Below, piece by piece: positions 18,124 through 26,564 of a stretch of DNA of 64,000 nt. A program made the translations under genes and the position numbers. The DNA is from Galbibacter kalidii (GTDB taxonomy: Bacteria > Bacteroidota > Bacteroidia > Flavobacteriales > Flavobacteriaceae): the NCBI RefSeq assembly GCF_026241135.1, contig NZ_JAPFGA010000016.1, positions 58,239 to 122,238 of the forward strand, read 5' to 3'. Below the pieces are notes generated by a model, which did not search any database, was not told the DNA's origin, and saw only the letters and a list, made by a program, of their open reading frames with translations. Every line of letters starts with the position of its first letter. The first letter of the stretch is position 1.

Positions 18124-18158
18124 AATCTTCCAGGTTATCATCTGGAAGATTTTTTTTG
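18124..18158 (+). terminator. Strong rho-independent terminator
   Basis: Perfect 10-bp stem AATCTTCCAG / CTGGAAGATT, 8-nt loop and an eight-T run. It lies 185 nt downstream of the pseudo-receiver stop. The intervening stretch 17939-18123 has no ORF; it contains a small palindrome (ACAATTCTAAGAATTGT) and may be a 3' UTR or a small RNA. Between here and 18281 I see nothing definite. Confidence 0.85.
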
Positions 18159-18281
18159 ATGTTATCTCTCCTTTATCAAAAACCCACTACTCTAATAATC
18201 TGTATATTAAGTGTTAAATTTTATGATTTTGAAACCTAAATTCGTATCTTCTAAAAGTTTAACCATAAAATATCAGGTATT

Positions 18282-19559
18282 ATGAAAACACAAGTTTTTA
18301 AATGGCCTGTTTTGCTAATGCCGTTTCTGTTCTTTCTTTGTTGTTGTTTCTCAGTTAATGCACAAGAGGAACCACTAACATACAAAGAGTTTAAAGGAAC
18401 TGTAGTAGATAATGAAACAGGTAATGATCTTGTTTTTGCTACCTTAACTGTAGAAAACACCAATATCAGCTCCATTACAAATTCTGAAGGAGAGTTTGCG
18501 CTCAAAGTTCCCGTTGCAAACCTTGACAATAATGTTACTGTATCTTTTTTGGGCTATGAACAAAAGACGATGCCTTTATCAATTTTAAGCAGAAACGGTA
18601 ATAAGATTCACTTAGACCCGGTTTCTATTGAATTGGCCGAAGTTGATGTTTCGGTTCCAAAAGATGCTTTGGCTCTGGTCAAGAGTATGCTGAAAAAGAA
18701 TGGGGAGAACTATTTTGATACTCCGGTAAAAATGACGGCTTTTTACCGTGAAACCATAAAAAAACGAAGAAAAGACGCATCTTTATCTGAAGCTGTTGCT
18801 TATATCTACAAACAACCCAACTCTTCTGGAAGACGGGATATTGTAGATTTGTATAAATCAAGAAAGAGTACAAACTATTCCCGTTTGGATACCATAGCAT
18901 TAAAACTGCAAGGAGGGCCGTTTACACCGCTTTTTGTGGATATTATGAAGTATCCTGAATATATTTTTGCAGATGATTTGATCAATCAGTATAGTTTTAG
19001 TTTTTCACCGTCAACGACCATAAACAGCAAACCTGTTTATGTAGTGAACTTCAAGCAACACGATTACCTCACAGAACCCTTGTTTTATGGAAAATTATTC
19101 ATTGATATGGAAACGCAAGCTTTGGCGAGTGCTGTTTTCAATTTGAATGTGGAAAATCGAAGAAGTGCAGGAGAATTGCTTGTTAGAAGAAAACCCTCTA
19201 ATATCAGAGTATATCCAACAGAAGCTTCCTATCGCGTTGATTATCGTATCCAGAACGGGAAATGGTATTATGGGTATGGCAACGTACAACTCGCTTTTGT
19301 AGTAGACAGAAAAAGAAAGCTTTTCAACTCCAAATATTATGTAAGCAGTGAAATGGCTATTACAGATTGGCAACTCGACGGTTCAGGAAAAGATATAAAA
19401 AGGAGAGAACGTGTAAAACCAACGATCATCATTGCCGATGAAGCCTCCGGATTTTCAGATCCGGAATTCTGGGGAGCCTATAATGTAATCGAACCTGAAA
19501 AATCGATCGAATCGGCTATCAGTAAAATCCAACGACAATTGAAGAGGGAGAAGAGTTAG
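18282..19559 (+). CDS. Secreted protein with carboxypeptidase-like regulatory domain
   Basis: A 425-residue exported protein with a signal peptide ending near VNAQE. A CarboxypepD_reg-like beta-sandwich follows (FKGTVVDNETGNDLVFATLTVE ... GEFALKVP, residues about 35-115), the domain also found at the start of many TonB-dependent receptors. The remainder, with KMTAFYRETIKKR and YLTEPLFYGKLFID, is a family common in Flavobacteriaceae with unknown function. No TonB receptor follows. Confidence 0.78.
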   Translation: MKTQVFKWPVLLMPFLFFLCCCFSVNAQEEPLTYKEFKGTVVDNETGNDLVFATLTVENTNISSITNSEGEFALKVPVANLDNNVTVSFLGYEQKTMPLSILSRNGNKIHLDPVSIELAEVDVSVPKDALALVKSMLKKNGENYFDTPVKMTAFYRETIKKRRKDASLSEAVAYIYKQPNSSGRRDIVDLYKSRKSTNYSRLDTIALKLQGGPFTPLFVDIMKYPEYIFADDLINQYSFSFSPSTTINSKPVYVVNFKQHDYLTEPLFYGKLFIDMETQALASAVFNLNVENRRSAGELLVRRKPSNIRVYPTEASYRVDYRIQNGKWYYGYGNVQLAFVVDRKRKLFNSKYYVSSEMAITDWQLDGSGKDIKRRERVKPTIIIADEASGFSDPEFWGAYNVIEPEKSIESAISKIQRQLKREKS

Positions 19560-19715
19560 GTAGATATTAGAAATACGGATTTTTCTAGTGGGTTAGATGT
19601 GTTTTACTTCTAATGTGCTAAAGTTCAAAAGAAAAAATCCTGTTCATTTTATATCCTATTAACTTCAACCAACAAGAATTAACAAACTTTATATTTCTGG
19701 CACGGAATTGGATGT

Positions 19716-19723
19716 TATTTTTG
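19716..19723 (+). promoter_or_regulatory. -7 box TATTTTTG
   Basis: Perfect TAnnTTTG match 53 nt before the ATG at 19777; a TTTCTGG sequence 17 nt upstream may act as -33 region. Confidence 0.5.
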
Positions 19724-19776
19724 CGTTATAGTATTTTATTATCTTTATGGTAATGATTAGACCATTATGTAAAAAT

Positions 19777-20457
19777 ATGAAGTTTGTTTATTTCACAATA
19801 CTCTTTTTCTTTGCAGCCATAAATATTTATGGACAAGGGGATATTCCCAAAACTCCGATACCGTTGGAGGGGCTAAACAGTACCGAAAAGGAAACGGACA
19901 AAGATACTTCAGCAACACCTTTGGAGATAAAAACTGTGCCGGATTTGAACAATTCAAACATTCCCAATCCGGCACCGACAGCATCAGACCTTGCCAATAA
20001 GGAGGTGAATATGTTTGAGGAGGAAGAACAATTTCTCGATCCCGGGGAACGTTTTGAAAAAAAACTGAACAGAAAGCGTAACAAGGGCAGGGATACAGAA
20101 CAAATGGGTGCTACAACTACCCAATATTTTGGGGATTTTGTGAGCAAAGCCAAATCCATAAAAATACTGTGCCGGGATCATGAATACGTAGATGGCGACC
20201 GTGTGAGTGTGATCATAAATGACAAGGTGGTCGTTCCCAATATTTATCTTGAATCCCGTTTCAAAGGATTTTTTATAGAGCTGGAAAAAGGCTTTAATAA
20301 AATTGAATTCAGGGCTTTAAACCAAGGGACTTCAGGGCCCAATACAGCCCAATTCGCTGTTTTTGACGATCAGGGAGTCGAAATATCTTCAGACTATTGG
20401 AATTTGTCTACCGGGGTCAAAGCTTCGCTTCTTATTATCAAGGAGGAGGAAGAATAA
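19777..20457 (+). CDS. Secreted hypothetical protein
   Basis: About 226 residues from the ATG at 19777, giving a clean signal peptide (KFVYFTILFFFAAINIYGQG); an in-frame ATG at 19747 would put ten polar residues before it. The first mature part is Pro/Thr/Glu-rich and likely unstructured, then basic (KKLNRKRNKGR), then a compact C-terminal beta domain (KSIKILCRDHEYVDGDRVSV ... FKGFFIELEKGFNKIEF) that looks like a small carbohydrate-binding or Ig-like fold. Function unknown. Confidence 0.7.
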   Translation: MKFVYFTILFFFAAINIYGQGDIPKTPIPLEGLNSTEKETDKDTSATPLEIKTVPDLNNSNIPNPAPTASDLANKEVNMFEEEEQFLDPGERFEKKLNRKRNKGRDTEQMGATTTQYFGDFVSKAKSIKILCRDHEYVDGDRVSVIINDKVVVPNIYLESRFKGFFIELEKGFNKIEFRALNQGTSGPNTAQFAVFDDQGVEISSDYWNLSTGVKASLLIIKEEEE

Positions 20458-20535
20458 TTGAGAGTTATACGATTAATCCAATTTTCCAAAAGTTTAATAT
20501 TCTTAATCTTATTAATTCCTGTTAAAGAAAAAACT

Positions 20536-20543
20536 TATATTTG
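20536..20543 (+). promoter_or_regulatory. -7 box TATATTTG
   Basis: Perfect TAnnTTTG, 51 nt before the ATG at 20595. Confidence 0.5.
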
Positions 20544-20594
20544 AGAGGAGTAAATACCATTGGATTTATAGATAAATTGGGTTATAATGTAAAA

Positions 20595-21029
20595 ATGAAA
20601 ATATCTAAAAACATAATTCCAATACTGATTTTAGTGATTTTAGCGAACTGCACTGGAACTAAATCTGTGACTGAATTATCCAATTTGATTATTGAGAACA
20701 AATCTGCAAATAAACTAATTGAAAACAGGATTCCAGATTACGGACTTACTGGTCGAGACGGATGTGTAATAATGGACGAAATATCTATGGATATTATTGA
20801 ATTAAGAAACAATTATGTACGTGGAAAAGTTTTTAACTCAAAATCAAACGATCCGTTGTTTGATGCTCGACTGAATTTGTATTTAAATACTGACAAACAA
20901 ACTGACACGATCAAGTTTAATGCTAATTCAAATGGATACTTTGAAAAGGAATTTAAAGGAAGTCTAGAAAAAATAAAGGTTGAATATATTGCTTATCGAA
21001 ATTTAATAATTGACTTTAAAAAATTATAA
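20595..21029 (+). CDS. Small hypothetical lipoprotein
   Basis: A 144-residue protein with signal peptide and lipobox (LVILANC, Cys about 19). The second half reads as a beta-sandwich of carboxypeptidase-regulatory type (VRGKVFNSKSNDPLFDARLN ... NGYFEKEFKG). The more upstream in-frame start overlaps the promoter box and is rejected. Function unknown. Confidence 0.72.
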   Translation: MKISKNIIPILILVILANCTGTKSVTELSNLIIENKSANKLIENRIPDYGLTGRDGCVIMDEISMDIIELRNNYVRGKVFNSKSNDPLFDARLNLYLNTDKQTDTIKFNANSNGYFEKEFKGSLEKIKVEYIAYRNLIIDFKKL

Positions 21030-21059
21030 AAAGCACTACAGTTCAAAAAAAGGTTCCAA

Positions 21060-21617
21060 ATGAAACCAAAAGAAAAATACATCGCCTTTTTACGTGGAAT
21101 TAATGTAGGGGGACATCATAAAGTACCCATGGCTGAGTTGCGGAAGGAGATGGAGGTTTTGGGTTTTGAAAATGTGATTACACTATTAAATTCAGGAAAT
21201 GCTATTTTTGAAGCGGTTCCTACTGCTATAGAAGACTTGGAAAAAACAATATCGGAACACATAGAAAAAGTCTTTGGCTTCCCGATTCCAACCCTGATAA
21301 GAAAAGCTGAAACGATTTATAAAATACTGACCGACGATCCGTTTAAAAATATAGAGGTCACAAAAGATATTCGGTTGTATGTTTCGTTTTTACAGAAAAA
21401 TGTGGATTCTACTATGGAATTGCCTTGGATAAGTCCGGAAGGTACATATAAAATTATCGGAAGAGACGACAAAACCATCTTTAGTGTTCTAGACGTTTCA
21501 GTAACCAAAACCCCAAAAGCAATGGAAGTTTTAGGGAAATATTTTAAAACGGATATCACCACCCGAAACTGGAATACTATCAAACGAATAGAGAAGAAAC
21601 TTGAGGCCGGTAATTGA
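21060..21617 (+). CDS. DUF1697 family protein
   Basis: A 185-residue cytoplasmic protein with the DUF1697 start (YIAFLRGINVGGHHKVPMAEL) and the VITLLNSGNAIFEA strand typical of this widespread family of unknown function. It ends with TRNWNTIKRIEKKLE, also characteristic. It lies 30 nt downstream of the small lipoprotein gene. Confidence 0.9.
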   Translation: MKPKEKYIAFLRGINVGGHHKVPMAELRKEMEVLGFENVITLLNSGNAIFEAVPTAIEDLEKTISEHIEKVFGFPIPTLIRKAETIYKILTDDPFKNIEVTKDIRLYVSFLQKNVDSTMELPWISPEGTYKIIGRDDKTIFSVLDVSVTKTPKAMEVLGKYFKTDITTRNWNTIKRIEKKLEAGN

Positions 21618-21687
21618 TGATAAGTACAAGTTGCAAAAAATTAAAAATTACCCTACCTAACCTTCTATTCAAGTCTGAGCGGGACAA

Positions 21688-22179
21688 TTACTCCCCTCCT
21701 TTGGAGGGGCTGGGGGAGGATAAATCAATCACCATTTTAATATCCGCACGGACATAGGGTGTATTCTGCTCCATTTCCACTTCTTTAAAACCGTATTTTC
21801 TGTAGAGATATATGGCGTTTTCCAATTTTCTATTGGAGTAGAGGAGTACCTTCTTAAATCCTTTTCTTTTAGCAAAGTCAATACTGAACTGTAATAACTT
21901 CTGACCTATCTTCTTTCCTTGAAAAATGGGTGAAACAGCCATTTTACTGAGTTCAAAAACACCATCTTCTATTTTGATCAGTGCAAAACAGCCTATAATG
22001 GTATCTTTAACTTTGGCAAAATAAATATAACCGCCTTTGTCGATGATGTTTTCTTTACAATTCGACAAAACCTCTTCGTCGTGGGGCTCTACCACAAAAT
22101 ATTTTTTTAGCCATGCCACATTCAAATCTTTAAATGTAGTGGCATATTCTGTTTTGAATGGGATAATTTCAACATTCAT
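21688..22179 (-). CDS. GNAT-family N-acetyltransferase with repeat-derived tail
   Basis: A 163-residue acetyltransferase with the acetyl-CoA loop VSPIFQGKKIGQKLL near residue 92 and a C-terminal YRKYGFKEVE motif. Its start codon directly follows the stop of the arginase-family gene (22179/22180), so the pair is an operon. The last ten residues (SSPSPSKGGE) are encoded by a dispersed palindromic repeat (21691-21720), so the original C terminus was probably near KMVIDL. Substrate unknown. Confidence 0.87.
   Translation of the reverse strand: MNVEIIPFKTEYATTFKDLNVAWLKKYFVVEPHDEEVLSNCKENIIDKGGYIYFAKVKDTIIGCFALIKIEDGVFELSKMAVSPIFQGKKIGQKLLQFSIDFAKRKGFKKVLLYSNRKLENAIYLYRKYGFKEVEMEQNTPYVRADIKMVIDLSSPSPSKGGE
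21691..21720. repeat. Palindromic repeat CCCTCCTTTGGAGGG type overlapping a gene end
   Basis: CTCCCCTCCTTTGGAGGGGCTGG followed by GGGAGGA, with the core CCCCTCCTTTGGAGGGG palindromic. This type of sequence is a common dispersed repeat in Flavobacteriaceae (from memory). It encodes the tail of the acetyltransferase and supplies its surroundings with a hairpin. Confidence 0.6.
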
Positions 22180-23196
22180 CTATTTTCGTATAAAATCTGA
22201 CACCAGATAGGCAATGGACTTCCCTGTTAATGCTTTTTCAGCCTCACTGTTCATGTCGGGTGCGGCTTCACAAATATGCAAATAAGCAATATTTTTACTT
22301 TTCTTACTCTTAAAAATAATTTCCCTGACGGTATTCAGGGCCATTCCGGAACTGGTTCTCGCACTACTGGGCATATTGGTGACCGAATCCATGTCTATTT
22401 CGAGTCCGAAACGGGAGGTTTTTACAAAATCCAAAGCTTCGTTGAGTTCAAATTCAAAACCTTTTTCTTTTCTAACGAACAATTCTTCAAAAGTGTTGAA
22501 CCGGATCTGCTTTTCTTTGGATATGGTTTTAAATACCTTTTTTGAAGTATAGTTTTCATGCAAGCCAAAAACGAAATAATGATCGAGGAAACCCTCGTGA
22601 AACGCATACGAAAAACCATTACCGCTATGTCTGCCTTCACGGTTCCTAAAATCGGTATGGGCGTCGATATTCAAACAGTTAACAGCCTTTCCAAGTGCCA
22701 GGGAAGCTCCTTTTATTATTCCATAGGCATTGTTGTGTCCGCCACCAATAACAATGGGTTTTTTTCCGTTGGAAACAATTTTATGTACGAGCAAAGTAAT
22801 TTCCGTATCGATCATTTCGGTGAGTTTTCGGGCTTCGTCTATTTTTTCTTCGCCTTCTAATGCGTCAATACGATCCAGTTCTTCACTAAAATCAAAATGT
22901 CCTAAAACCAACATTTTTTTTGCCTTAACAGTTTTGTTATTTTGCAAATTGAGAATATAAGGCAATGCTGTTTGCCACGCGTTTCGGGCTCCTTGTTTAC
23001 CGTGATTGGCGATAACGCCAATGTCTTCTGCAATCCCAAAAAGAACATACTTGGCATCGGCATTTGCGAGTTGTGTTTCCAGTGGATCATTTTCATGAAC
23101 CACCCCAACCATTTCACCAAACTTTTTTTCTCCTTTCCTATGGGAAGTCAGGGAGGCAATCTTTTTTCTGTCGTAAACAATTAAGTGTGAAGGCAT
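22180..23196 (-). CDS. Arginase/formimidoylglutamase family hydrolase
   Basis: A 338-residue ureohydrolase. Manganese-binding motifs are GGGHNNAYG near residue 148, NIDAHTDFR near 172 and EIDMDSV near 266. The sequence resembles the Bacteroidota proteins annotated as formimidoylglutamase, the last step of histidine breakdown, but no other hut gene is adjacent, so arginase or agmatinase activity is also possible. It is the first gene of an operon with the acetyltransferase. Confidence 0.85.
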   Translation of the reverse strand: MPSHLIVYDRKKIASLTSHRKGEKKFGEMVGVVHENDPLETQLANADAKYVLFGIAEDIGVIANHGKQGARNAWQTALPYILNLQNNKTVKAKKMLVLGHFDFSEELDRIDALEGEEKIDEARKLTEMIDTEITLLVHKIVSNGKKPIVIGGGHNNAYGIIKGASLALGKAVNCLNIDAHTDFRNREGRHSGNGFSYAFHEGFLDHYFVFGLHENYTSKKVFKTISKEKQIRFNTFEELFVRKEKGFEFELNEALDFVKTSRFGLEIDMDSVTNMPSSARTSSGMALNTVREIIFKSKKSKNIAYLHICEAAPDMNSEAEKALTGKSIAYLVSDFIRK

Positions 23197-23337
23197 ATAT
23201 GAGTTTTGTTTCTGTCTATTTTTTTAGGCTAATTGAATGTAAAATAATCTAAAACTATTTTTTAATCGTATATAATTCGTAAAGCAATTTAAAAAAGATT
23301 GGTTAAATTGCTGAACCAAATTTTAAAAAACAAACTT

Positions 23338-24246
23338 ATGACAGAAACAAAAAGTACTAATAATGGTTTAAAAGTGATAGCAGGATTACTTGCTGCCGCT
23401 TTAATAGGTACCCTTATTTATACAGTGAGCCTGTATAACAATAAGAAGGAAACTACTAAAAAATTAGAAAAGGAAAAGAATCTTGTAGTAGAGGATCTTA
23501 ACAATTTAAAGTCTGATTATGACAGAGCAATCTCTGAGAGTGAATCTGCTAATGCGGAATTGGTAGAAGCGAGAAACAAAATTGCGACCTACATTGATTC
23601 TGTACAACAAATGAAAGCCGATATTAGTGCGCTTTCACGATATAGAAGACAAGTAAGACAGTTGACAAAAGAACGCGAATACTTATTGGCTCAAAACGAT
23701 TCATTGAGAGCATCTAATACTTTATTGGCCATGGAACGCGATAGTACCCAGGTTGCATTGGAAGAACAATCGTCGTTTACAGACTCTTTGGTGGTTCAGA
23801 ATACGCAATTGGCTAAAGTTGTAGAAACCGGAGCTGCTCTTTCACTTTCTAAATTTACTGCGGAAGGCGTTAGGGAGCGTAACAGCGGTAAGATCGTTTC
23901 AGTAAGTAACAACAGTAGAGCTACTAAATTACAAGTATGTTATACAGTATCAGCCAACAATATTACACAGCCGGGAGCAAAGCAATTCTATATTCAAATA
24001 AAAGCCCCTAACGGTAATATTTTGGGAGAAAATGCAGTTGCTGCAAAAGAAGGAGATGAAGAAGGCGAGGGTAGTACAAGCATCACATACAGTAAAGCTT
24101 CTAGTTTTTACTATGAAAACACATCACTTGATGTATGCGATTTTGTAGAAAAAGGAGCTGCTGACTTTCCGGAAGGAAGATATAATGTAGTTGTTTATAA
24201 TCAAAACCTAAGCGAAATAGGTTCAACTCAATTTAGCTTAAGATAA
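23338..24246 (+). CDS. Membrane-anchored coiled-coil protein
   Basis: A 302-residue protein with one N-terminal transmembrane helix (LKVIAGLLAAALIGTLIYTV) and a long coiled coil (about residues 35-160, rich in Lys, Glu, Ser and Ala), then a C-terminal beta domain with ATKLQVCYTVSANN and RYNVVVYNQN. It is probably an inner-membrane protein facing the periplasm. The start at 23338 is taken because it places the short MTETKS segment before the helix. Function unknown; found widely in Flavobacteriaceae. Confidence 0.75.
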   Translation: MTETKSTNNGLKVIAGLLAAALIGTLIYTVSLYNNKKETTKKLEKEKNLVVEDLNNLKSDYDRAISESESANAELVEARNKIATYIDSVQQMKADISALSRYRRQVRQLTKEREYLLAQNDSLRASNTLLAMERDSTQVALEEQSSFTDSLVVQNTQLAKVVETGAALSLSKFTAEGVRERNSGKIVSVSNNSRATKLQVCYTVSANNITQPGAKQFYIQIKAPNGNILGENAVAAKEGDEEGEGSTSITYSKASSFYYENTSLDVCDFVEKGAADFPEGRYNVVVYNQNLSEIGSTQFSLR

Positions 24247-24279
24247 TATTTAGTCTTTTTGGCTAACCAATTAACTTTG

Positions 24280-24310
24280 AAGCACCGATCATTGATCGGT
24301 GCTTTTATTT
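24280..24310 (+). terminator. Rho-independent terminator
   Basis: Stem AAGCACCGATC / GATCGGTGCTT with a 3-nt loop, followed by TTATTTTT; it can also serve the converging gluconokinase gene. Confidence 0.85.
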
Positions 24311-24320
24311 TTCCCACTAA

Positions 24321-24830
24321 TTAGATACTTTCAATGATTTTTGTTGTGATTTCTTCAGGGGTATGGCCGATATCAACAACAAGCGCATCTTTTGGTGGTT
24401 GTAAGGTATCAAATTGTGATTTCAGCAAAGAAACAGGCATAAAATGAGAATCCCTATCAGCCAATCGTTTTTTGATGAGTTCAAAATCCCCCATTAAATA
24501 AACAAAAGTCACTTGTTCTTCAATACCGTTGCGCAGAAGATCCCTGTAACTTTCTTTTAAAGCAGAACAGGCAATAATACAACTGTTATTGTTATCGAGC
24601 TTTTCAACACAAAAAGTATTAATAGCTTGAAGCCATCCCTGACGGTCGTCGTCGTTTAAAGCTTGTCCCGCTGCCATTTTTTTGATGTTCTTTTGTGGGT
24701 GAAAATTGTCCCCGTCATAAAAAGGGAAGCTTGTTTTAGAGGAAAGCAATTTTCCAATAGTGCTTTTTCCCGATCCGGAAACTCCCATAAGGACAATGGC
24801 AGTTGGTGTTTGTGGTGTGATTTTTTCCAT
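24321..24830 (-). CDS. gntK: Gluconokinase
   Basis: Phosphorylates gluconate to 6-phosphogluconate. The 169-residue P-loop kinase has a Walker A (LMGVSGSGKST, residues about 14-24), the family motif FYDGDNFHPQ and the ACSALKESYRDLLR segment. The ATG overlaps the stop codon of miaA by one base, so translation is coupled. Other gluconate genes are not adjacent. Confidence 0.92.
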   Translation of the reverse strand: MEKITPQTPTAIVLMGVSGSGKSTIGKLLSSKTSFPFYDGDNFHPQKNIKKMAAGQALNDDDRQGWLQAINTFCVEKLDNNNSCIIACSALKESYRDLLRNGIEEQVTFVYLMGDFELIKKRLADRDSHFMPVSLLKSQFDTLQPPKDALVVDIGHTPEEITTKIIESI

Positions 24831-25726
24831 TATTCTATATCTCTTATAATCTCTTCAACCGGGGAGGTATAGTCAAACCAATGGATGGATGGATCTTTTC
24901 GGAACCATGTAAGTTGCCGTTTGGCAAAACGCCTTGTATTTTTTTTGATTTCAGAAATGGCAAAATCAAGTGTCCAATTCCCGTCGAAAAACTCAAAAAG
25001 TTCTTTGTAGCCTACCGTTTGGAGCGCATTGAGGTTCCTGTGTGGATATAAAGCCTTTGCTTCGCCCAAAAGTCCGTTGTCCATCATAATATCCACTCTT
25101 TTGTTGATCCGGTCGTAGATCACCTCCCGATCGGCTGTAAGTCCTATTTTAACGGATTTAAACGCTCTGTTTGCTTTTTTGTTCTTTAAAAAGGAAGAAT
25201 AAGGTTTTCCGGTACCGAGACTGATCTCCAAAGCCCGTATGATCCGATGCGGATTGAGAATATCAACATTTTTATAATGATTAGGGTCGAGGCTTTTCAA
25301 TTGTTCTTGCAGTGATTCAATCCCTTTTTCATCCAACTCTTTATTCAGTTTTTGCCTGATCTTCGGATCCACTTCCGGAAAATCATCCAGTCCATCAACA
25401 ACAGCATTTACATAAAGTCCGCTGCCACCGGCCATAACCACCTGATCTTTTTCAAGAAAAAGATCAGTGAGCAATTCTGTGGCTTCTTTTTCAAAATCCC
25501 CCACACTATAGGGATCAAAAATACTTTTATGCTGAATAAAATGATGTTTTGCCTGTACCAATTCGTACGGATTGGGAACGGCGGTACCGATATACATTTC
25601 TTTGTAGAACTGCCGGGAATCTGAAGAAATGATATCCGTATCAAAATGTTGAGCCAGTTGAATGGCCATAGCGGTTTTTCCGATGGCGGTAGGGCCTACA
25701 ACGGTTATGAGGGTTTTGTTATTCAT
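24830..25726 (-). CDS. miaA: tRNA dimethylallyltransferase
   Basis: Adds a dimethylallyl group to A37 of tRNAs reading UNN codons. The 298-residue protein has the P-loop GPTAIGKTAMAIQLA, the DSRQFYKEMYIGTA motif and the NPHRIIRALE segment typical of MiaA. It overlaps the upstream ion-channel gene by 8 nt and the downstream gntK by 1 nt, so all belong to the long leftward operon. Confidence 0.96.
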   Translation of the reverse strand: MNNKTLITVVGPTAIGKTAMAIQLAQHFDTDIISSDSRQFYKEMYIGTAVPNPYELVQAKHHFIQHKSIFDPYSVGDFEKEATELLTDLFLEKDQVVMAGGSGLYVNAVVDGLDDFPEVDPKIRQKLNKELDEKGIESLQEQLKSLDPNHYKNVDILNPHRIIRALEISLGTGKPYSSFLKNKKANRAFKSVKIGLTADREVIYDRINKRVDIMMDNGLLGEAKALYPHRNLNALQTVGYKELFEFFDGNWTLDFAISEIKKNTRRFAKRQLTWFRKDPSIHWFDYTSPVEEIIRDIE

Positions 25727-26555
25727 TCAATGGTTTTCCGCATTTATAACAATATTTCGCCTTGTTTTTATGCTTATCGGCATTACAATACCGGCATACC
25801 TGTGTATTGGTGTCTATTTCTTTTTGATTTTGACGTTGTTTAGAGTATTCAACGGTCACAATTCCCGTAGGGACAGCAATAATGCCATAACCCGTGATCA
25901 TAATGAGTGTCGCAATGACCTGACCAATATCGGTTACCGGGGTAATATCGCCAAAACCAACGGTAGTTAATGTTACAATGGTCCAATATATACTTTTCGG
26001 AATACTGGTAAATCCAGATTCTTTACCCTCTATAAGGTACATAACAGTACCCATAATGACCGATAAAATCATAATGGTATAAATAAAAACTGCTATTTTG
26101 GTACGGCTAGCTTTTAGGGCTTCTTTAAGCTGGGAGGCTTCACCTATAAAGCGAACAAGCTTTAAAATCCTAAAGATCCGCAATAGTCGAAAAGCCCTTA
26201 AAGTAAGGAGCACATGCGATCCGGCTAAGAAGAAAGAGAGATAGAGTGGGATAGTAGAGAGAAAATCTATAATCCCGTAGAAACTAAAAATATACCTCCA
26301 CGTTTTTTTGATAGAAATAATACGAGCGATGTATTCCAAAGAGAAAAAAATGGTAGCAATCCATTCAGCAGTGAGAAGGTATGAGTGATATTTATCATTA
26401 AAACTCTCGATGCTTTCCAGCATTACCAGAATAATACTGATGATAATGACGATGAGCAATATGATATCAAACCACTTTCCCGCAGGGGTATCGGTCTCAT
26501 ATATTACTTCATGAAGTTTATTTTTCCAATTTTTCTTATCAATGCGATCGATCAT
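25719..26555 (-). CDS. Voltage-gated potassium channel-like ion transporter with C-terminal zinc ribbon
   Basis: A 278-residue inner-membrane channel with six helices. The S4 helix carries regularly spaced Arg (LTLRAFRLLRIFRILKLVRF), the selectivity filter is TTVGFGD near residue 193, and S6 follows. The last 26 residues contain two CxxC pairs (CRYCNAD ... CYKCGKP), a small zinc ribbon that could report on metal or redox state. It overlaps miaA by 8 nt. Confidence 0.9.
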   Translation of the reverse strand: MIDRIDKKNWKNKLHEVIYETDTPAGKWFDIILLIVIIISIILVMLESIESFNDKYHSYLLTAEWIATIFFSLEYIARIISIKKTWRYIFSFYGIIDFLSTIPLYLSFFLAGSHVLLTLRAFRLLRIFRILKLVRFIGEASQLKEALKASRTKIAVFIYTIMILSVIMGTVMYLIEGKESGFTSIPKSIYWTIVTLTTVGFGDITPVTDIGQVIATLIMITGYGIIAVPTGIVTVEYSKQRQNQKEIDTNTQVCRYCNADKHKNKAKYCYKCGKPLNE

Positions 26556-26564
26556 GAAAAACGT

